64,000 nt of DNA from Deinococcus psychrotolerans (GTDB lineage Bacteria > Deinococcota > Deinococci > Deinococcales > Deinococcaceae). The notes under the pieces were generated by a model. That model saw only the letters and a program-made list of their open reading frames with translations, had not been told where the DNA came from and did not search any database. The stretch covers positions 1,626,001 through 1,690,000 of the forward strand of contig NZ_CP034183.1 of the NCBI RefSeq assembly GCF_003860465.1, given 5' to 3'. Below, piece by piece: positions 1 through 9,092 of the stretch. Made by a program: the position numbers and the translations under genes. The number at the start of each line of letters is the position of its first letter. The stretch's first letter is position 1.

Positions 1-1
1 C

Positions 2-733
<732 letters not shown>

Positions 734-739
734 GCACAT

Positions 740-766
740 TGAGCTAGGCCCACTGAGCTAGGCCCA
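740..766. repeat. tandem 13-bp direct repeat behind pstB
   Basis: TGAGCTAGGCCCA occurs twice with a 14-base period (740-752 and 754-766), directly after the pstB stop. No function is evident. Confidence 0.6.
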
Positions 767-790
767 GCAGCGCCGCCAAAGACCCAACGG

Positions 791-843
791 AAAAACAAGA
801 GTCTCAGGAGCTCAATACAGCTATCCTGAGACTCGACGTTTTT
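791..843 (+). terminator. rho-independent terminator between pstB and phoU
   Basis: GAGTCTCAGGA (799-809) pairs perfectly with TCCTGAGACTC (824-834) around a 14-nt loop. Outer AAAAAC (791-796) can also pair with GTTTTT (838-843), which ends in the T-run. It should stop pst operon transcripts, so phoU probably has its own promoter. Confidence 0.85.
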
Positions 844-879
844 GCTGACTTCCGCTTTGCTCCGCGGCCAAGAACCCGC

Positions 880-1566
880 ATGACATCCCCCTTACCCATG
901 AACGACATACTAGCCACAATGAACAGCCGCCTCATTACCCCTCTAAGAGGACACCTCAACGTCCGTTTTTTGCGGATGCTCAGCATCACGCTAGAACAGA
1001 TGGCGCTGCTTGAGCAGGCGGTGGGGCGTGGGGTTTTTGCCAATCTGGCCGTCCGCACCGCCGAGCTCGAGCGCGAAACAGACCTTTTGGAATATGAGCT
1101 CGAAGACCTGTGCCTGACGGCCATGGCCCAGCCGCTGAGCGACACCGATCTGCATTTTTACGTGATGGTGTTTCGGAGTCTGGCCGATCTGGAGCGGGTC
1201 GGGGACTACGGGCGGCAAGTCGGGCGTGACCTGGAAGCGCTGGGGCCACTGGCCCAAACGGCAGCGCTGCAAGACGTGCTGCCGATTGCCCGTCTCCTGA
1301 GCAACATGTTGGAGAGGTTGGCCTACGCTTTTGCCGAGCGCGACCTTGACGGCGTCAGGGAAGTGATTCGGCTGGATTTTGAGCAGGTGGACGCCCTCTA
1401 CGAGCAGCTTCAACGCGCCTCCCTCACCCGCATCCTGGAAAACCCCGAAGACGTCGGCGCGGCGCTCACTGCTACCCGGATGGCCCGCAGCTTGGAGCGC
1501 CTCGGCGACCACGTGGTCAACGTGGCCGAGCGGTTGGAAGCCAACATGTTGCAGGCCGGCGACTAA
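880..1566 (+). CDS. phoU: phosphate signalling protein PhoU
   Basis: PhoU is an all-helical cytoplasmic protein that links the Pst transporter to phosphate signalling. At 228 residues this matches the family (about 220-240). Two PhoU repeats are visible, each with the acidic metal-binding type segment ending in LERVGDYGRQVGRD (near residues 107-120) and LERLGDHVVNVAERLE (near 207-222). The start at 880 has no clear ribosome site; ATG at 898 or 919 would remove only residues before the first helix. The gene is cut off from pstB by a terminator and converges with fabF, the stops lying about 10 bp apart. Confidence 0.88.
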   Translation: MTSPLPMNDILATMNSRLITPLRGHLNVRFLRMLSITLEQMALLEQAVGRGVFANLAVRTAELERETDLLEYELEDLCLTAMAQPLSDTDLHFYVMVFRSLADLERVGDYGRQVGRDLEALGPLAQTAALQDVLPIARLLSNMLERLAYAFAERDLDGVREVIRLDFEQVDALYEQLQRASLTRILENPEDVGAALTATRMARSLERLGDHVVNVAERLEANMLQAGD

Positions 1567-1576
1567 ACTTTCCGCG

Positions 1577-2824
1577 CTACTCCGTCCAGCGCTTGAACAC
1601 CAGCACCGCGTTCTGACCGCCGAAAGCAAACGAGTTGCTCATGGCGTAGTCCACCTGCTTTTCACGCGCTCCGTCCGGAATAAAGTCTAAGTCAAGCGCT
1701 GGGTCGGGGTCGCCCGCCAGATTGATGGTCGGCGGCAAAATTCCGTCGCTGAGCGCCTGCGCCACCGCGATGGCTTCCATTGCGCCCGCCGCGCCGAGCA
1801 GGTGCCCGGTCATGGATTTGGTGCTGCTGACGGCCAGCTTATAGGCGTGATCGCCGTAAACACTTTTGATCGCCAGCGTTTCGTTGAGGTCGTTGGCGGG
1901 GGTGGAAGTGCCGTGCGCGTTGACATAGCCGATCTGTTCGGGGTTGACGCCGCCGGATTTGAGCGCCTGACGCATGGCGACCTGAGCGCCCCGGCCTTCC
2001 GGCGCGGGCATGGTGACGTGGTAAGCGTCGGCGGAGGTGCCGTAGCCCACCACTTCGGCGTAGATTTTGGCTCCGCGCTTTTTGGCGTGTTCCAGTTCTT
2101 CCAAGACCACCACCGCGCCGCCTTCACCCAGTACAAAGCCGTCGCGTGAGGCCGCGAAAGGTCGGCTGGCCTGTTCAGGGTCGTCGTTGTGCGAGGCGGT
2201 CAGGGCGTGCATATTGCCAAAACCGCCGATGCTCAGGCCGGTGATGGCCGCTTCCGCGCCGCCCGCCAGCATCACGTCCGCGAGGCCGAGCTGAATGATC
2301 CGCGCAGCGTCGCCAATCGCGCCCGAGCCGGTGGCGCAGGCGGTGACCACCGTGCTGCTCGGCCCAGTGGCTCCGAAGCGCATGGCGATGTGCCCGGTGG
2401 CCATGTTGGCGATCATCATCGGAATGAACAGCGGGCTGATCCGCGAGGGGCCGCGCTCCACCATCACTTTGGCCTGATCTTCAAAGGTTTTCATGCCGCC
2501 GATGCCGCTGCCGACCAAAGTGCCGGTACGCTCGCCTGCCAACTCTTCCTTGCTCAGGCCGCTGTGCTCTACAGCCAGGTCGGCGGCGGCCAGCGCAAGC
2601 TGCACGTAGCGGTCAAGCTTCTTGGCTTCGCGGGCCTCAATAAAGGGGCTGAGGTCGTCGTTGACCTGACCCGCGATCTGCGCCCGGCAGGCGCTGGCGT
2701 CAAAATGGGTGATCGGGCCGATGCCGCTCTTGCCTTCACGCTGCGCCTGTGCAAAGGTCTCAGCGCCCAAACCAATCGGGCTGACTGGCCCCAAGCCGGT
2801 AATCACCACTCGTTTGATCTCCAT
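1577..2824 (-). CDS. fabF: beta-ketoacyl-ACP synthase II FabF
   Basis: FabF is the elongating condensing enzyme of type II fatty acid synthesis. It joins malonyl-ACP to acyl-ACP in the cytoplasm. The thiolase-fold protein has the catalytic cysteine in VVTACATGSGAIGDA and the two histidines in NAHGTSTPANDL and STKSMTGHLLGAAGA. I start it at the ATG of MEIKRVVITGLG because AGGGAGA lies 5 nt upstream; an in-frame ATG 30 nt earlier lacks a ribosome site. That gives 415 residues, the normal length. It is the last gene of the fab operon, about 90 bp after acpP. Confidence 0.96.
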   Translation of the reverse strand: MEIKRVVITGLGPVSPIGLGAETFAQAQREGKSGIGPITHFDASACRAQIAGQVNDDLSPFIEAREAKKLDRYVQLALAAADLAVEHSGLSKEELAGERTGTLVGSGIGGMKTFEDQAKVMVERGPSRISPLFIPMMIANMATGHIAMRFGATGPSSTVVTACATGSGAIGDAARIIQLGLADVMLAGGAEAAITGLSIGGFGNMHALTASHNDDPEQASRPFAASRDGFVLGEGGAVVVLEELEHAKKRGAKIYAEVVGYGTSADAYHVTMPAPEGRGAQVAMRQALKSGGVNPEQIGYVNAHGTSTPANDLNETLAIKSVYGDHAYKLAVSSTKSMTGHLLGAAGAMEAIAVAQALSDGILPPTINLAGDPDPALDLDFIPDGAREKQVDYAMSNSFAFGGQNAVLVFKRWTE

Positions 2825-2913
2825 TTGTTTCTCCCTGTGCGCAATCAAGCTCAACCCAAAGGGGCGAGGTACGGCATGATCCGCAACTCGCCCCAGCCGT
2901 GCTTAAACCCGTT

Positions 2914-3144
2914 TTACTGCTGGCTGCTGATGTAATCCACAGCGGCCTGCACCGTGCGGATGTTTTCGGCGGCCTCATCGCTGATGGTCACGCCGAACTG
3001 GTCTTCCAGACCCATGATCAGCTCGACGGTCTCCAAGCTGTCTGCGCCCAGATCTTCGACGAAACGGGCTTCGGGCGTCACTTTTTCAGCTTCCACGCCG
3101 AGTTTGTCTATGATCACATTTTTGACTTGTTCGTAAGTATCCAT
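2914..3144 (-). CDS. acpP: acyl carrier protein
   Basis: This 76-residue acidic protein carries growing acyl chains on phosphopantetheine attached to the serine of [10 protein letters not shown], the invariant ACP motif. Predicted helices before and after the serine fit the four-helix fold. A strong Shine-Dalgarno AGGAGGA sits before the ATG, in keeping with high expression. It lies between fabG and fabF, the usual order in bacterial fab operons. The 100-bp gap to fabG is the largest in the operon and could hold an internal promoter, but I see no convincing one. Confidence 0.97.
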   Translation of the reverse strand: MDTYEQVKNVIIDKLGVEAEKVTPEARFVEDLGADSLETVELIMGLEDQFGVTISDEAAENIRTVQAAVDYISSQQ

Positions 3145-3244
3145 GTTGATTCCTCCTGAAGTGGTGTGCTTTGGCTGGCGACAGTCTACACGGGCAGAGC
3201 AAAGCGCGTGAAGATACTCAATAGAGTCTAAAATATGGGCCGCT

Positions 3245-4000
3245 TCAGTGAGGGTACAGCCCGCCGTCTACGCCGATGACTTGCCCCGTGATATAACCCG
3301 CCGCGTCGGAGGCGAGGAAGCCCACCAGCGCCGCTACATCTTCAGCCTGGCCGAGTCTGCCCAGCGGAATGGCGGCCACGTATCCGGCTTTCTGGGTGTC
3401 GCTGAGTGCGTCGGTCATGTCGGAGCCGATGAAACCCGGCGCGACGGCGTTCACCGTGATGTTGCGCCCTCCGTATTCCTTGGCCAGCGCTTTGGTCAGG
3501 CCAATCAGTCCGGCTTTGCTGGCCACGTAGTTGGCCTGGCCGGGGTTGCCCATCAGGCCCACCACGCTGGAAATGTTAATGATCCGCCCCGCCCGCGCCC
3601 GCATCATGATTTTGATGGCGGCGCGGCAAGCGGCAAAAGCGCTGCTGAGGTTGGTGGCAATCACCGCGTCCCAGTCCTCGTCTTTCATACGGATGGCCAG
3701 ACCGTCGCGGGTGATGCCGGCGTTGTTGACCAGCACGTGTAGGCCGCCCATCTGCGCCGCCACGTCTTCCACCAATTTAGCGGCGTTGGCAGGCACCGAC
3801 AAGTCGGCGGCGAAAGTCTGGGCCACGCCGCCCGCCGTGCGGATTTGCTCGGCGAGGCTCTCGGCTTCCGCGCTGCTGCGGCCATAGTGGACGGCCACGC
3901 TAAAGCCGTCAGCGGCGAGTTTGAGGGCCATCGCTTTGCCTAAGCCCCGGCCCGCTCCGGTGACGAGGGCGACGCGCTGGGGGGGAGTTTGATCGGTCAT
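3245..4000 (-). CDS. fabG: 3-oxoacyl-ACP reductase FabG
   Basis: FabG performs the NADPH-dependent reduction of beta-ketoacyl-ACP. The short-chain dehydrogenase fold shows the cofactor motif [20 protein letters not shown], the catalytic serine in INISSVVG and [11 protein letters not shown] for the Tyr-Lys pair. The start at [13 protein letters not shown] is supported by AAAGGA upstream and by an ATGA overlap with the preceding lipoprotein gene. Length is 251 residues, close to the E. coli 244. Its position between fabD and acpP identifies it as the fatty acid enzyme rather than another SDR. Confidence 0.95.
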   Translation of the reverse strand: MTDQTPPQRVALVTGAGRGLGKAMALKLAADGFSVAVHYGRSSAEAESLAEQIRTAGGVAQTFAADLSVPANAAKLVEDVAAQMGGLHVLVNNAGITRDGLAIRMKDEDWDAVIATNLSSAFAACRAAIKIMMRARAGRIINISSVVGLMGNPGQANYVASKAGLIGLTKALAKEYGGRNITVNAVAPGFIGSDMTDALSDTQKAGYVAAIPLGRLGQAEDVAALVGFLASDAAGYITGQVIGVDGGLYPH

Positions 4001-4452
4001 GGATTTCCTTTGGTGAGCTGGAATGAAGTGGAAGTATCTGGCAGACGACATGACAAGCGAGCAGGAACATCATTCCCACTCACACCAGAACATCTCAGGT
4101 TGAGATCGGCCATCCCTGAACGCTTCAGGGTCAGATCAGCAAATTCTGGAGCAGGCGAGAGTTGAGCTTTGAGGTAGCTATGGACCGAGCCGCCCGACAC
4201 CGAACCCGCCACAGTCAGCGACTCACTCCCCAGACTTCCCGTTCCCGTGACCTGATACTGGCGGGACGTGTCGTAAGTGGCGGTGAGGTTCAAGCTCAGG
4301 ACTTGGTTGGCAGTGGTGTTGCCGTTCCATGTTCCGCGCAAAATGCTGGGGTGGTCTTTGAAAGAAATGGGCATCGGCTTGAATCCCGTTTCCCTGTTGC
4401 AAGAAGTAGCTGCCAGCGTCACGAGCAAGGCAAAGGCCAGCTTTTTAATCAC
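3997..4452 (-). CDS. small predicted lipoprotein inside the fab operon
   Basis: I do not recognise this 151-residue protein. It begins with a Lys-containing signal peptide and hydrophobic stretch ending LAATSC, so cysteine 18 is a plausible lipidation site, though Ala rather than Leu at -3 is not ideal. The rest is rich in Ser, Thr, Gly and Leu with alternating beta-like patterns and two cysteines near residues 119 and 133, and looks exported. The start is GTG overlapping the fabD stop by GTGA and the end overlaps fabG by ATGA, so it should be translated with both. This is an unexpected place for an envelope protein. Confidence 0.75.
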   Translation of the reverse strand: MIKKLAFALLVTLAATSCNRETGFKPMPISFKDHPSILRGTWNGNTTANQVLSLNLTATYDTSRQYQVTGTGSLGSESLTVAGSVSGGSVHSYLKAQLSPAPEFADLTLKRSGMADLNLRCSGVSGNDVPARLSCRLPDTSTSFQLTKGNP

Positions 4453-5363
4453 AGCTCAAACTCTTTTACTTGAGCCAAGTTTCCCACATTCATCACCCGT
4501 GCGTCCGGCAAAATCCGCTTGACGAGGCCCGTCAGCACCGTGCCCGGCCCGAATTCCACGAAGACGTCTGCGCCCATCTCGGCGAGCTGGCGAATGCTCT
4601 GCACCCAGCGGACGCTGCCGGTTATCTGCTCGATCAGCAGCTCCGGCACCTGCGAGGGGTGACCTATCGGCTGCGCATTCACGTTGGCAATCACCGGAAA
4701 AGCCAGTTGGCCCAGCGGCGCGGCCCGCAAATCCGGCGCGAGTGCTTCGGCGGCAGGCTGCATCAGGGCGCAGTGAAAGGGAGCGCTGACTTTCAGGGGG
4801 ATGGCTTTGAGGCCGCGTGCCTTGAGCTGAGCACAAGCGGCTTCCACGGCGGCTTTTTCACCGGAAATGACGGTCTGGGTCGGCGCGTTGTAGTTGGCGG
4901 GTTGCACGCCTTCCATGCCCGCGCAGACCTCCTCGACCACGCCCGGATCACCCATAATGGCGGCCATTGCACCCACGCCGACCGGCACGGCTGCCTGCAT
5001 CAGCTCGCCGCGCCTGCGGGTCAGGGTCAGGGCGTCCGCGAGGGTCAGGGTTCCGGCGGCAACGTGGGCGCTGTATTCGCCCAGGCTGTGGCCCGCCGCC
5101 GCGAAGGGCATCAGGCCCGTGTGGGCTTGCCAAGCGCGGTAGGCGGCCAAGCTGGCCGTCACGAGGGCGGGCTGCTGATTGGCGGTCAGGGTCAGGGCGT
5201 CGAGCGGCCCCGTTTCGATCAGGGCTCGGAGGCCGGGCAAAGTCGATTCGGCAGTATCAAAGACCTGGCGGGCGCTGTCAAATTCGGTGGTGAGGTCGGC
5301 ACTCATGCCGATGCCGTGCGAGCCTTGACCGGGAAAGAGGGCCGCAATTTTCATTGAAGTCAT
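4449..5363 (-). CDS. fabD: malonyl-CoA:ACP transacylase FabD
   Basis: FabD moves malonyl from CoA to ACP to feed the condensing enzymes. The motifs are FPGQGSHGIGM at the N terminus, the nucleophile in AAGHSLGEYSAH, and the catalytic histidine region VSAPFHCALMQPAAE. The start MTSMKIAALF at 5363 overlaps the fabH stop by ATGA, giving 304 residues; an ATG 9 nt later (5354) is the other possibility. The frame stays open far upstream inside fabH, but that extension is just the GC-rich antisense-free shadow and has no FabD homology. Confidence 0.95.
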   Translation of the reverse strand: MTSMKIAALFPGQGSHGIGMSADLTTEFDSARQVFDTAESTLPGLRALIETGPLDALTLTANQQPALVTASLAAYRAWQAHTGLMPFAAAGHSLGEYSAHVAAGTLTLADALTLTRRRGELMQAAVPVGVGAMAAIMGDPGVVEEVCAGMEGVQPANYNAPTQTVISGEKAAVEAACAQLKARGLKAIPLKVSAPFHCALMQPAAEALAPDLRAAPLGQLAFPVIANVNAQPIGHPSQVPELLIEQITGSVRWVQSIRQLAEMGADVFVEFGPGTVLTGLVKRILPDARVMNVGNLAQVKEFEL

Positions 5364-6430
5364 ACTTGCAACTCTAAAGCCTGATCCGCCTGCGCCGTCC
5401 CCGCGTGCTTGAGCGGGTCGTACCACTTCAAGGTGGTCGCGCCCCAGCTCAGGCCGCCGCCGAAGGCGATCATCAGCAGTTGCTGGCCGTCTTGGATACG
5501 TCCGTCGTCGTAGGCTTCGGCCAGCGCCAGCGGAATGGTGGCGGCGGAGGTGTTGCCGTAGCGGTCTAAATTGACCACCGTTTTGTCTAAGGAAAGCCCA
5601 AACCGCTGGCAAGCCGATTCGATGATGCGGATATTGGCTTGATGCGGAATCAGCCAGTCCACGTCTTTGACACTCAGTCCGGCTTTTTGCATGGCGGCGT
5701 GACCGCTCTCGCCCATCACCCGCACCGCGAACTTGAAGACCTCGCGGCCGTTCATTGCCAAATACGGCTGCATGGCGGCTCCGCTGGGCAACTGATGCGC
5801 CACGCAGCGCACGTACAAGCTCTCTGCGCCCGCCGAATCCGCGCCCAGCACGAACGACTCGAAGCCGTAGCCGCTGGGCACCGCTTCGATGATCATGGCC
5901 CCGCCGCCGTCGCCAAACAAAATGGCGGTGCCACGATCCGTTTGATCCACGATCTTGCTCATGGTTTCTGCGCCCACGAGCAGCACCTTCCTGGCCGAGC
6001 CGCCCGCCACCAGGCCCTGAGCCACCGAGCAGGCGTACACGAAGCCGCTGCACGCCGCCGACACGTCGAACGCCGCCGCTCCGCGCAGGCCGACCTGTCC
6101 GGCGATCAACGCGGCGGTGGAGGGAAACAGCGCGTCGGGGCTGCCGGTGGCGCACACCACCGCATCCACACCCTCCAGCGCATGCGGAAAGCGCCGCACC
6201 AAATCCTGCACCGCCCGCACGCCCATGTGCGAGGTGTACTCGTTCTCGGCGGCAAAGCGGCGCTCACGGATGCCGGTGCGCGAAAAGATCCATTCGTCTG
6301 AGGTATCGAGGTGCTGCTCAAAATCGGCGTTGGTCACGACGTTTTCAGGCGCGTAGACTCCCAGCGCGGTAATACCGATGGCGGGTAAGGCGGGGCGGGA
6401 CAGCAAAGCAGAACCTTCGGGTTGCGGCAT
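5360..6430 (-). CDS. fabH: beta-ketoacyl-ACP synthase III FabH
   Basis: FabH starts fatty acid synthesis by condensing acyl-CoA with malonyl-ACP and helps set the branched or straight primer choice. The catalytic Cys lies in FDVSAACSGFVYA, the His in IPHQANIRII and the Asn in YGNTSAATIPLAL. The start at MPQPEGSALL follows a GGAGG ribosome site; the 356 residues include a short N-terminal extension before ITALGVYAPENVV compared with the usual 317-330. It is the first gene of the fab operon, and a palindrome covers its likely promoter. Confidence 0.95.
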   Translation of the reverse strand: MPQPEGSALLSRPALPAIGITALGVYAPENVVTNADFEQHLDTSDEWIFSRTGIRERRFAAENEYTSHMGVRAVQDLVRRFPHALEGVDAVVCATGSPDALFPSTAALIAGQVGLRGAAAFDVSAACSGFVYACSVAQGLVAGGSARKVLLVGAETMSKIVDQTDRGTAILFGDGGGAMIIEAVPSGYGFESFVLGADSAGAESLYVRCVAHQLPSGAAMQPYLAMNGREVFKFAVRVMGESGHAAMQKAGLSVKDVDWLIPHQANIRIIESACQRFGLSLDKTVVNLDRYGNTSAATIPLALAEAYDDGRIQDGQQLLMIAFGGGLSWGATTLKWYDPLKHAGTAQADQALELQV

Positions 6431-6463
6431 GAATTCAGCCTCCGCCCAGCAGATTAACATTCT

Positions 6464-6479
6464 TTGAACGGCTGTTCAA
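6464..6479. promoter_or_regulatory. 16-bp palindrome in the fabH promoter region
   Basis: TTGAACGGCTGTTCAA is a perfect 6-bp inverted repeat with a 4-base centre. On the minus strand its left arm TTGAAC could serve as a -35 box with GTTAAT 15 nt downstream as a -10, ahead of fabH. The arrangement is that of a repressor operator; the binding protein is not identifiable here. It also lies just upstream of the divergent gene at 6508. Confidence 0.5.
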
Positions 6480-6507
6480 TGAATACCTTCCTGCGAAAAC
6501 CAGACGC

Positions 6508-7515
6508 TTGCTTCGCCAAATTGAGCTCCTCATCCAGCAAAATAAGCGGGTGTTTCCCACTCCTCAGCAGACTGCTCAGCGCAGCGGCATGGCCCTTGAT
6601 CAGACGCTCAGGGCGCTTACCGGCGTCACCTTGGGCGGCGGGGTAGGGCTGACGTTGGCGTTGGCCGGATCGTGGATTTGGCTGTGGAGTCATTCAGCGA
6701 CCCTTTTGAAAAACTGGACGCTGACGGCCCCGCTGTCGGCTTCTCAGCTTCAGCAGTTCACCGTCACTCTGGCGCTGCTGGGCATCCTGAGCGTGTCAGC
6801 GGTGGTCGTCAGTACGTGGTTCAGCGCCGTCCTGATTGGCTGGACGCGAGCCTACCTCGGCGGCGTGCGCAGCTGGACGCAGGGCGAGGCCGTCCACTTG
6901 CAGCGCAGTGAAGCCCTGCGCCTGAGCTTAAACACCACGCTCAGCGTGACGCAGTGGGGATCGGCGCTCGGAGCGGCAGTTTTGATACTGGCGGGCATTT
7001 TACTGGTACAGACGCTGGGCGAAGCGGGACTGAACACCGCCGCACTGGGCCCATTCTCGACCGGGCCAGAGCTGAAACTGACGCTGGCGCTGCTCGGCAG
7101 CTTGGTCGCCCTCGGCTTGGTGCTTGCGGTGTGGGTGGGCAATTTGATTCTGGCGGCAGCCCGGCAATGGCTAAGTCTCACGGGGGCCAAGTTGCGCGGC
7201 GAGCCGAGTGAGGTAGCGCAACCCACCGCCGAACGGCTTGGCAACTGGCTGATCCTCTGCTTGGTGCTGCTGGCCTTTGACATCGCCAGTCGGCTCTCGC
7301 TGCTACCCCTGCTGGCGGTGGCCCGCTCTTTTTTTGCGTCTGGCTTGCCCGAAAGCTGGTTGGTGCTGCTCCAAAGCGCAGTCTGGCCGCTTGTCGCCGC
7401 GTTGCTGCTGGGCCTGATGCAGAGTACCGCCCTCCTTTTGGCGTTGCTGCACCTGCGCCGCTTTGCCCTCAGCGCCGCGCAAATCACGGACAGCCCGGCT
7501 TCAGAAAGTCGATAA
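6508..7515 (+). CDS. uncharacterised multi-pass membrane protein
   Basis: I do not recognise a family. The 335-residue product has about six long hydrophobic segments (near residues 37-55, 83-105, 150-170, 190-215, 245-265 and 285-320) separated by short loops, so it is an integral inner-membrane protein. The frame opens with TTG at 6508; ATG at 6589 (MALDQTLRAL) would give 308 residues and still keep every membrane segment. No ribosome site favours either. It runs divergently from fabH and ends 7 bp before the nucleoside hydrolase gene, so the two are probably cotranscribed. Confidence 0.65.
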   Translation: MLRQIELLIQQNKRVFPTPQQTAQRSGMALDQTLRALTGVTLGGGVGLTLALAGSWIWLWSHSATLLKNWTLTAPLSASQLQQFTVTLALLGILSVSAVVVSTWFSAVLIGWTRAYLGGVRSWTQGEAVHLQRSEALRLSLNTTLSVTQWGSALGAAVLILAGILLVQTLGEAGLNTAALGPFSTGPELKLTLALLGSLVALGLVLAVWVGNLILAAARQWLSLTGAKLRGEPSEVAQPTAERLGNWLILCLVLLAFDIASRLSLLPLLAVARSFFASGLPESWLVLLQSAVWPLVAALLLGLMQSTALLLALLHLRRFALSAAQITDSPASESR

Positions 7516-7522
7516 TGGGGGA

Positions 7523-8461
7523 ATGAATGCCCGCTCTTACCCCACCCTGCACGACTGCGACCCCGGCAGCGACGACGCCATCACCCTGCTCACCTTGCTG
7601 GGCCGCCTGGACGTGAACCTGCTGGGCGTGTCCACCACGCACGGCAACGCGCCGCTGAGCGCCACCACCCAGAATGCCCGCGCCCTGCTGAAGCTGGCAG
7701 GCCGCGAGGACATCCCAGTCTATGCCGGAGCGCTTACCCCGCTGGTGCGCGAGCCAGTTTACGCGCCACAGATTCACGGCGTCACTGGCCTCGGCGGGGT
7801 GCCGCTGCCCTCCCCCTCTGTGCCCGTTAAAAGCGAACACGCTGCCTTAACCCTGATTCGTCAGCTCTGCGCCCAACCCGGCGAGATCACTTTGCTGGCG
7901 ACTGGCCCGCTGACCAATCTGGCACTGGCCGAGCGGCTCAGGCCCGGTGTCCTCAAAGAAGCCAAGCAGATCATCATCATGGGCGGCAGTCTGGAAAATG
8001 GAGCGCCCCGACTCGGCAACACCACCCCCCGCGCCGAGTTCAACGCCTACGCCGACCCACATGCTTTTGATGTGGTGCTGAAAGCCGGGGCGAACCTCGC
8101 TTTGATTGGGCTGAACCTGACCCGGCAAGTGCAGGTCACGCGGGCGCGGGCGCAGCAACTCGCCGCTGTCGGCACCGCCGCTGCCCAAACCTGCTCTGCC
8201 CTGCTCGACGATTATCTAGACCGAATCGGCAAGTTGGGCCAGACGGTGGGCGCACTCCATGACCCCTGCACGGCGGCGCTGATGCTCTCTCCAGAGCTGT
8301 TCGATTGGGAGGAAGCCCATGTGGACATCCTGACCGACAGCGGGGAGCGTTTCGGCGAAACCGTGCAAGTCGGCGGCGAACCGAATGTGCAACTGGTGAC
8401 GGGGGCCAATGAAGCGGGGATTTATGCGTTGGTGGCGGAGGCGCTCAGGCGGCTGCCGTGA
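7523..8461 (+). CDS. inosine/uridine-preferring nucleoside hydrolase family protein
   Basis: Members of this family cleave the N-glycosidic bond of ribonucleosides, releasing the base and ribose, using a calcium ion. The diagnostic N-terminal cluster DCDPGSDDA is present (near residues 10-18), followed by GVSTTHGNAPL and a later PHAFDVV segment; the aspartate of the C-terminal HDPCTAALML motif completes the metal site. Length, 312 residues, is normal. The start ATG at 7523 sits 7 bp after the upstream gene. Substrate preference cannot be read from sequence. The following HD gene overlaps it by GTGA. Confidence 0.9.
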   Translation: MNARSYPTLHDCDPGSDDAITLLTLLGRLDVNLLGVSTTHGNAPLSATTQNARALLKLAGREDIPVYAGALTPLVREPVYAPQIHGVTGLGGVPLPSPSVPVKSEHAALTLIRQLCAQPGEITLLATGPLTNLALAERLRPGVLKEAKQIIIMGGSLENGAPRLGNTTPRAEFNAYADPHAFDVVLKAGANLALIGLNLTRQVQVTRARAQQLAAVGTAAAQTCSALLDDYLDRIGKLGQTVGALHDPCTAALMLSPELFDWEEAHVDILTDSGERFGETVQVGGEPNVQLVTGANEAGIYALVAEALRRLP

Positions 8462-9042
8462 ATGTAGCAGGGGCGGACATGGCAGCGGTACGGGCGTTTT
8501 GCACTCCGTTCTACGCCGAGCCTCACCGGGCTTACCACAACCTCCGGCACGTGGAAGCCATGCTGAGCGCCCTTGAGGAACGCCGCGCCCTGACTCCAGT
8601 GCTGGAATTGGCAATCTGGGGCCATGATCTGATCTACGATCCGGCCCGAAACGACAACGAGTCCCGCAGCGCAGAAGTGTTCGGAGCGTGGCTGGCAAAG
8701 CAAGGCGAGCCGGACGCACTTCAGCGGGAAATCGGAGTGCTGATTCTGGCGACCAGGCACGACCAGCCGCCCAGCTCAGTCGCCGCCGCTTTACTGGTGG
8801 ACGCCGACTTGGCCATATTTGGCGCTTCAGATGCCGAGTTCTGGGCGTATGAGCGGGCCATTCGGCAAGAATATGCGTTCGTGCCCTGGCCCGCTTACCG
8901 CGCCGGGCGGCAGGCTGTCTTGCAGCACTTTCTTGGGCAGGAACGGATTTACAGCACGCCAGAGTTTGCTGACTTGGAAGCGGCAGCGCGGGCGCATCTG
9001 AACGCCGCCAGCCAGAAACTAGCGGACTCGCCGGAGGAATGA
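8458..9042 (+). CDS. HD-domain metal-dependent phosphohydrolase-like protein
   Basis: This 194-residue protein resembles the predicted HD superfamily group of COG4339. The metal-ligand pattern is visible: histidines in YHNLRHVEAM, the HD pair in AIWGHDLIYD, a histidine in LATRHDQ and the aspartate in LLVDADLAIFG. The likely activity is hydrolysis of a phosphate-containing small molecule, with substrate unknown. The GTG start overlaps the nucleoside hydrolase stop; an ATG 21 nt later is an alternative with GGGGCGG before it. Coupling to the hydrolase hints at nucleotide or nucleoside turnover. Confidence 0.75.
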   Translation: MNVAGADMAAVRAFCTPFYAEPHRAYHNLRHVEAMLSALEERRALTPVLELAIWGHDLIYDPARNDNESRSAEVFGAWLAKQGEPDALQREIGVLILATRHDQPPSSVAAALLVDADLAIFGASDAEFWAYERAIRQEYAFVPWPAYRAGRQAVLQHFLGQERIYSTPEFADLEAAARAHLNAASQKLADSPEE

Positions 9043-9044
9043 GA

Positions 9045-9076
9045 AAACCGCCATTCCCATCAGGAAACGGCGGTTT
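9045..9076. terminator. hairpin between convergent HD gene and atpD
   Basis: AAACCGCC (9045-9052) pairs with GGCGGTTT (9069-9076) around a 16-nt loop. It lies just after the HD gene stop and before the end of the V-ATPase operon on the other strand, so it can act in both directions; the A/T-rich ends supply short U runs. Confidence 0.6.
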
Positions 9077-9092
9077 CGATATAAAGCAGAGC

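Noticed and set aside
4449..6155. 568-residue frame around fabD
   Set aside because: The first 260 or so residues are an arginine/glycine-rich shadow lying over fabH; only the part from MTSMKIAALF matches FabD.
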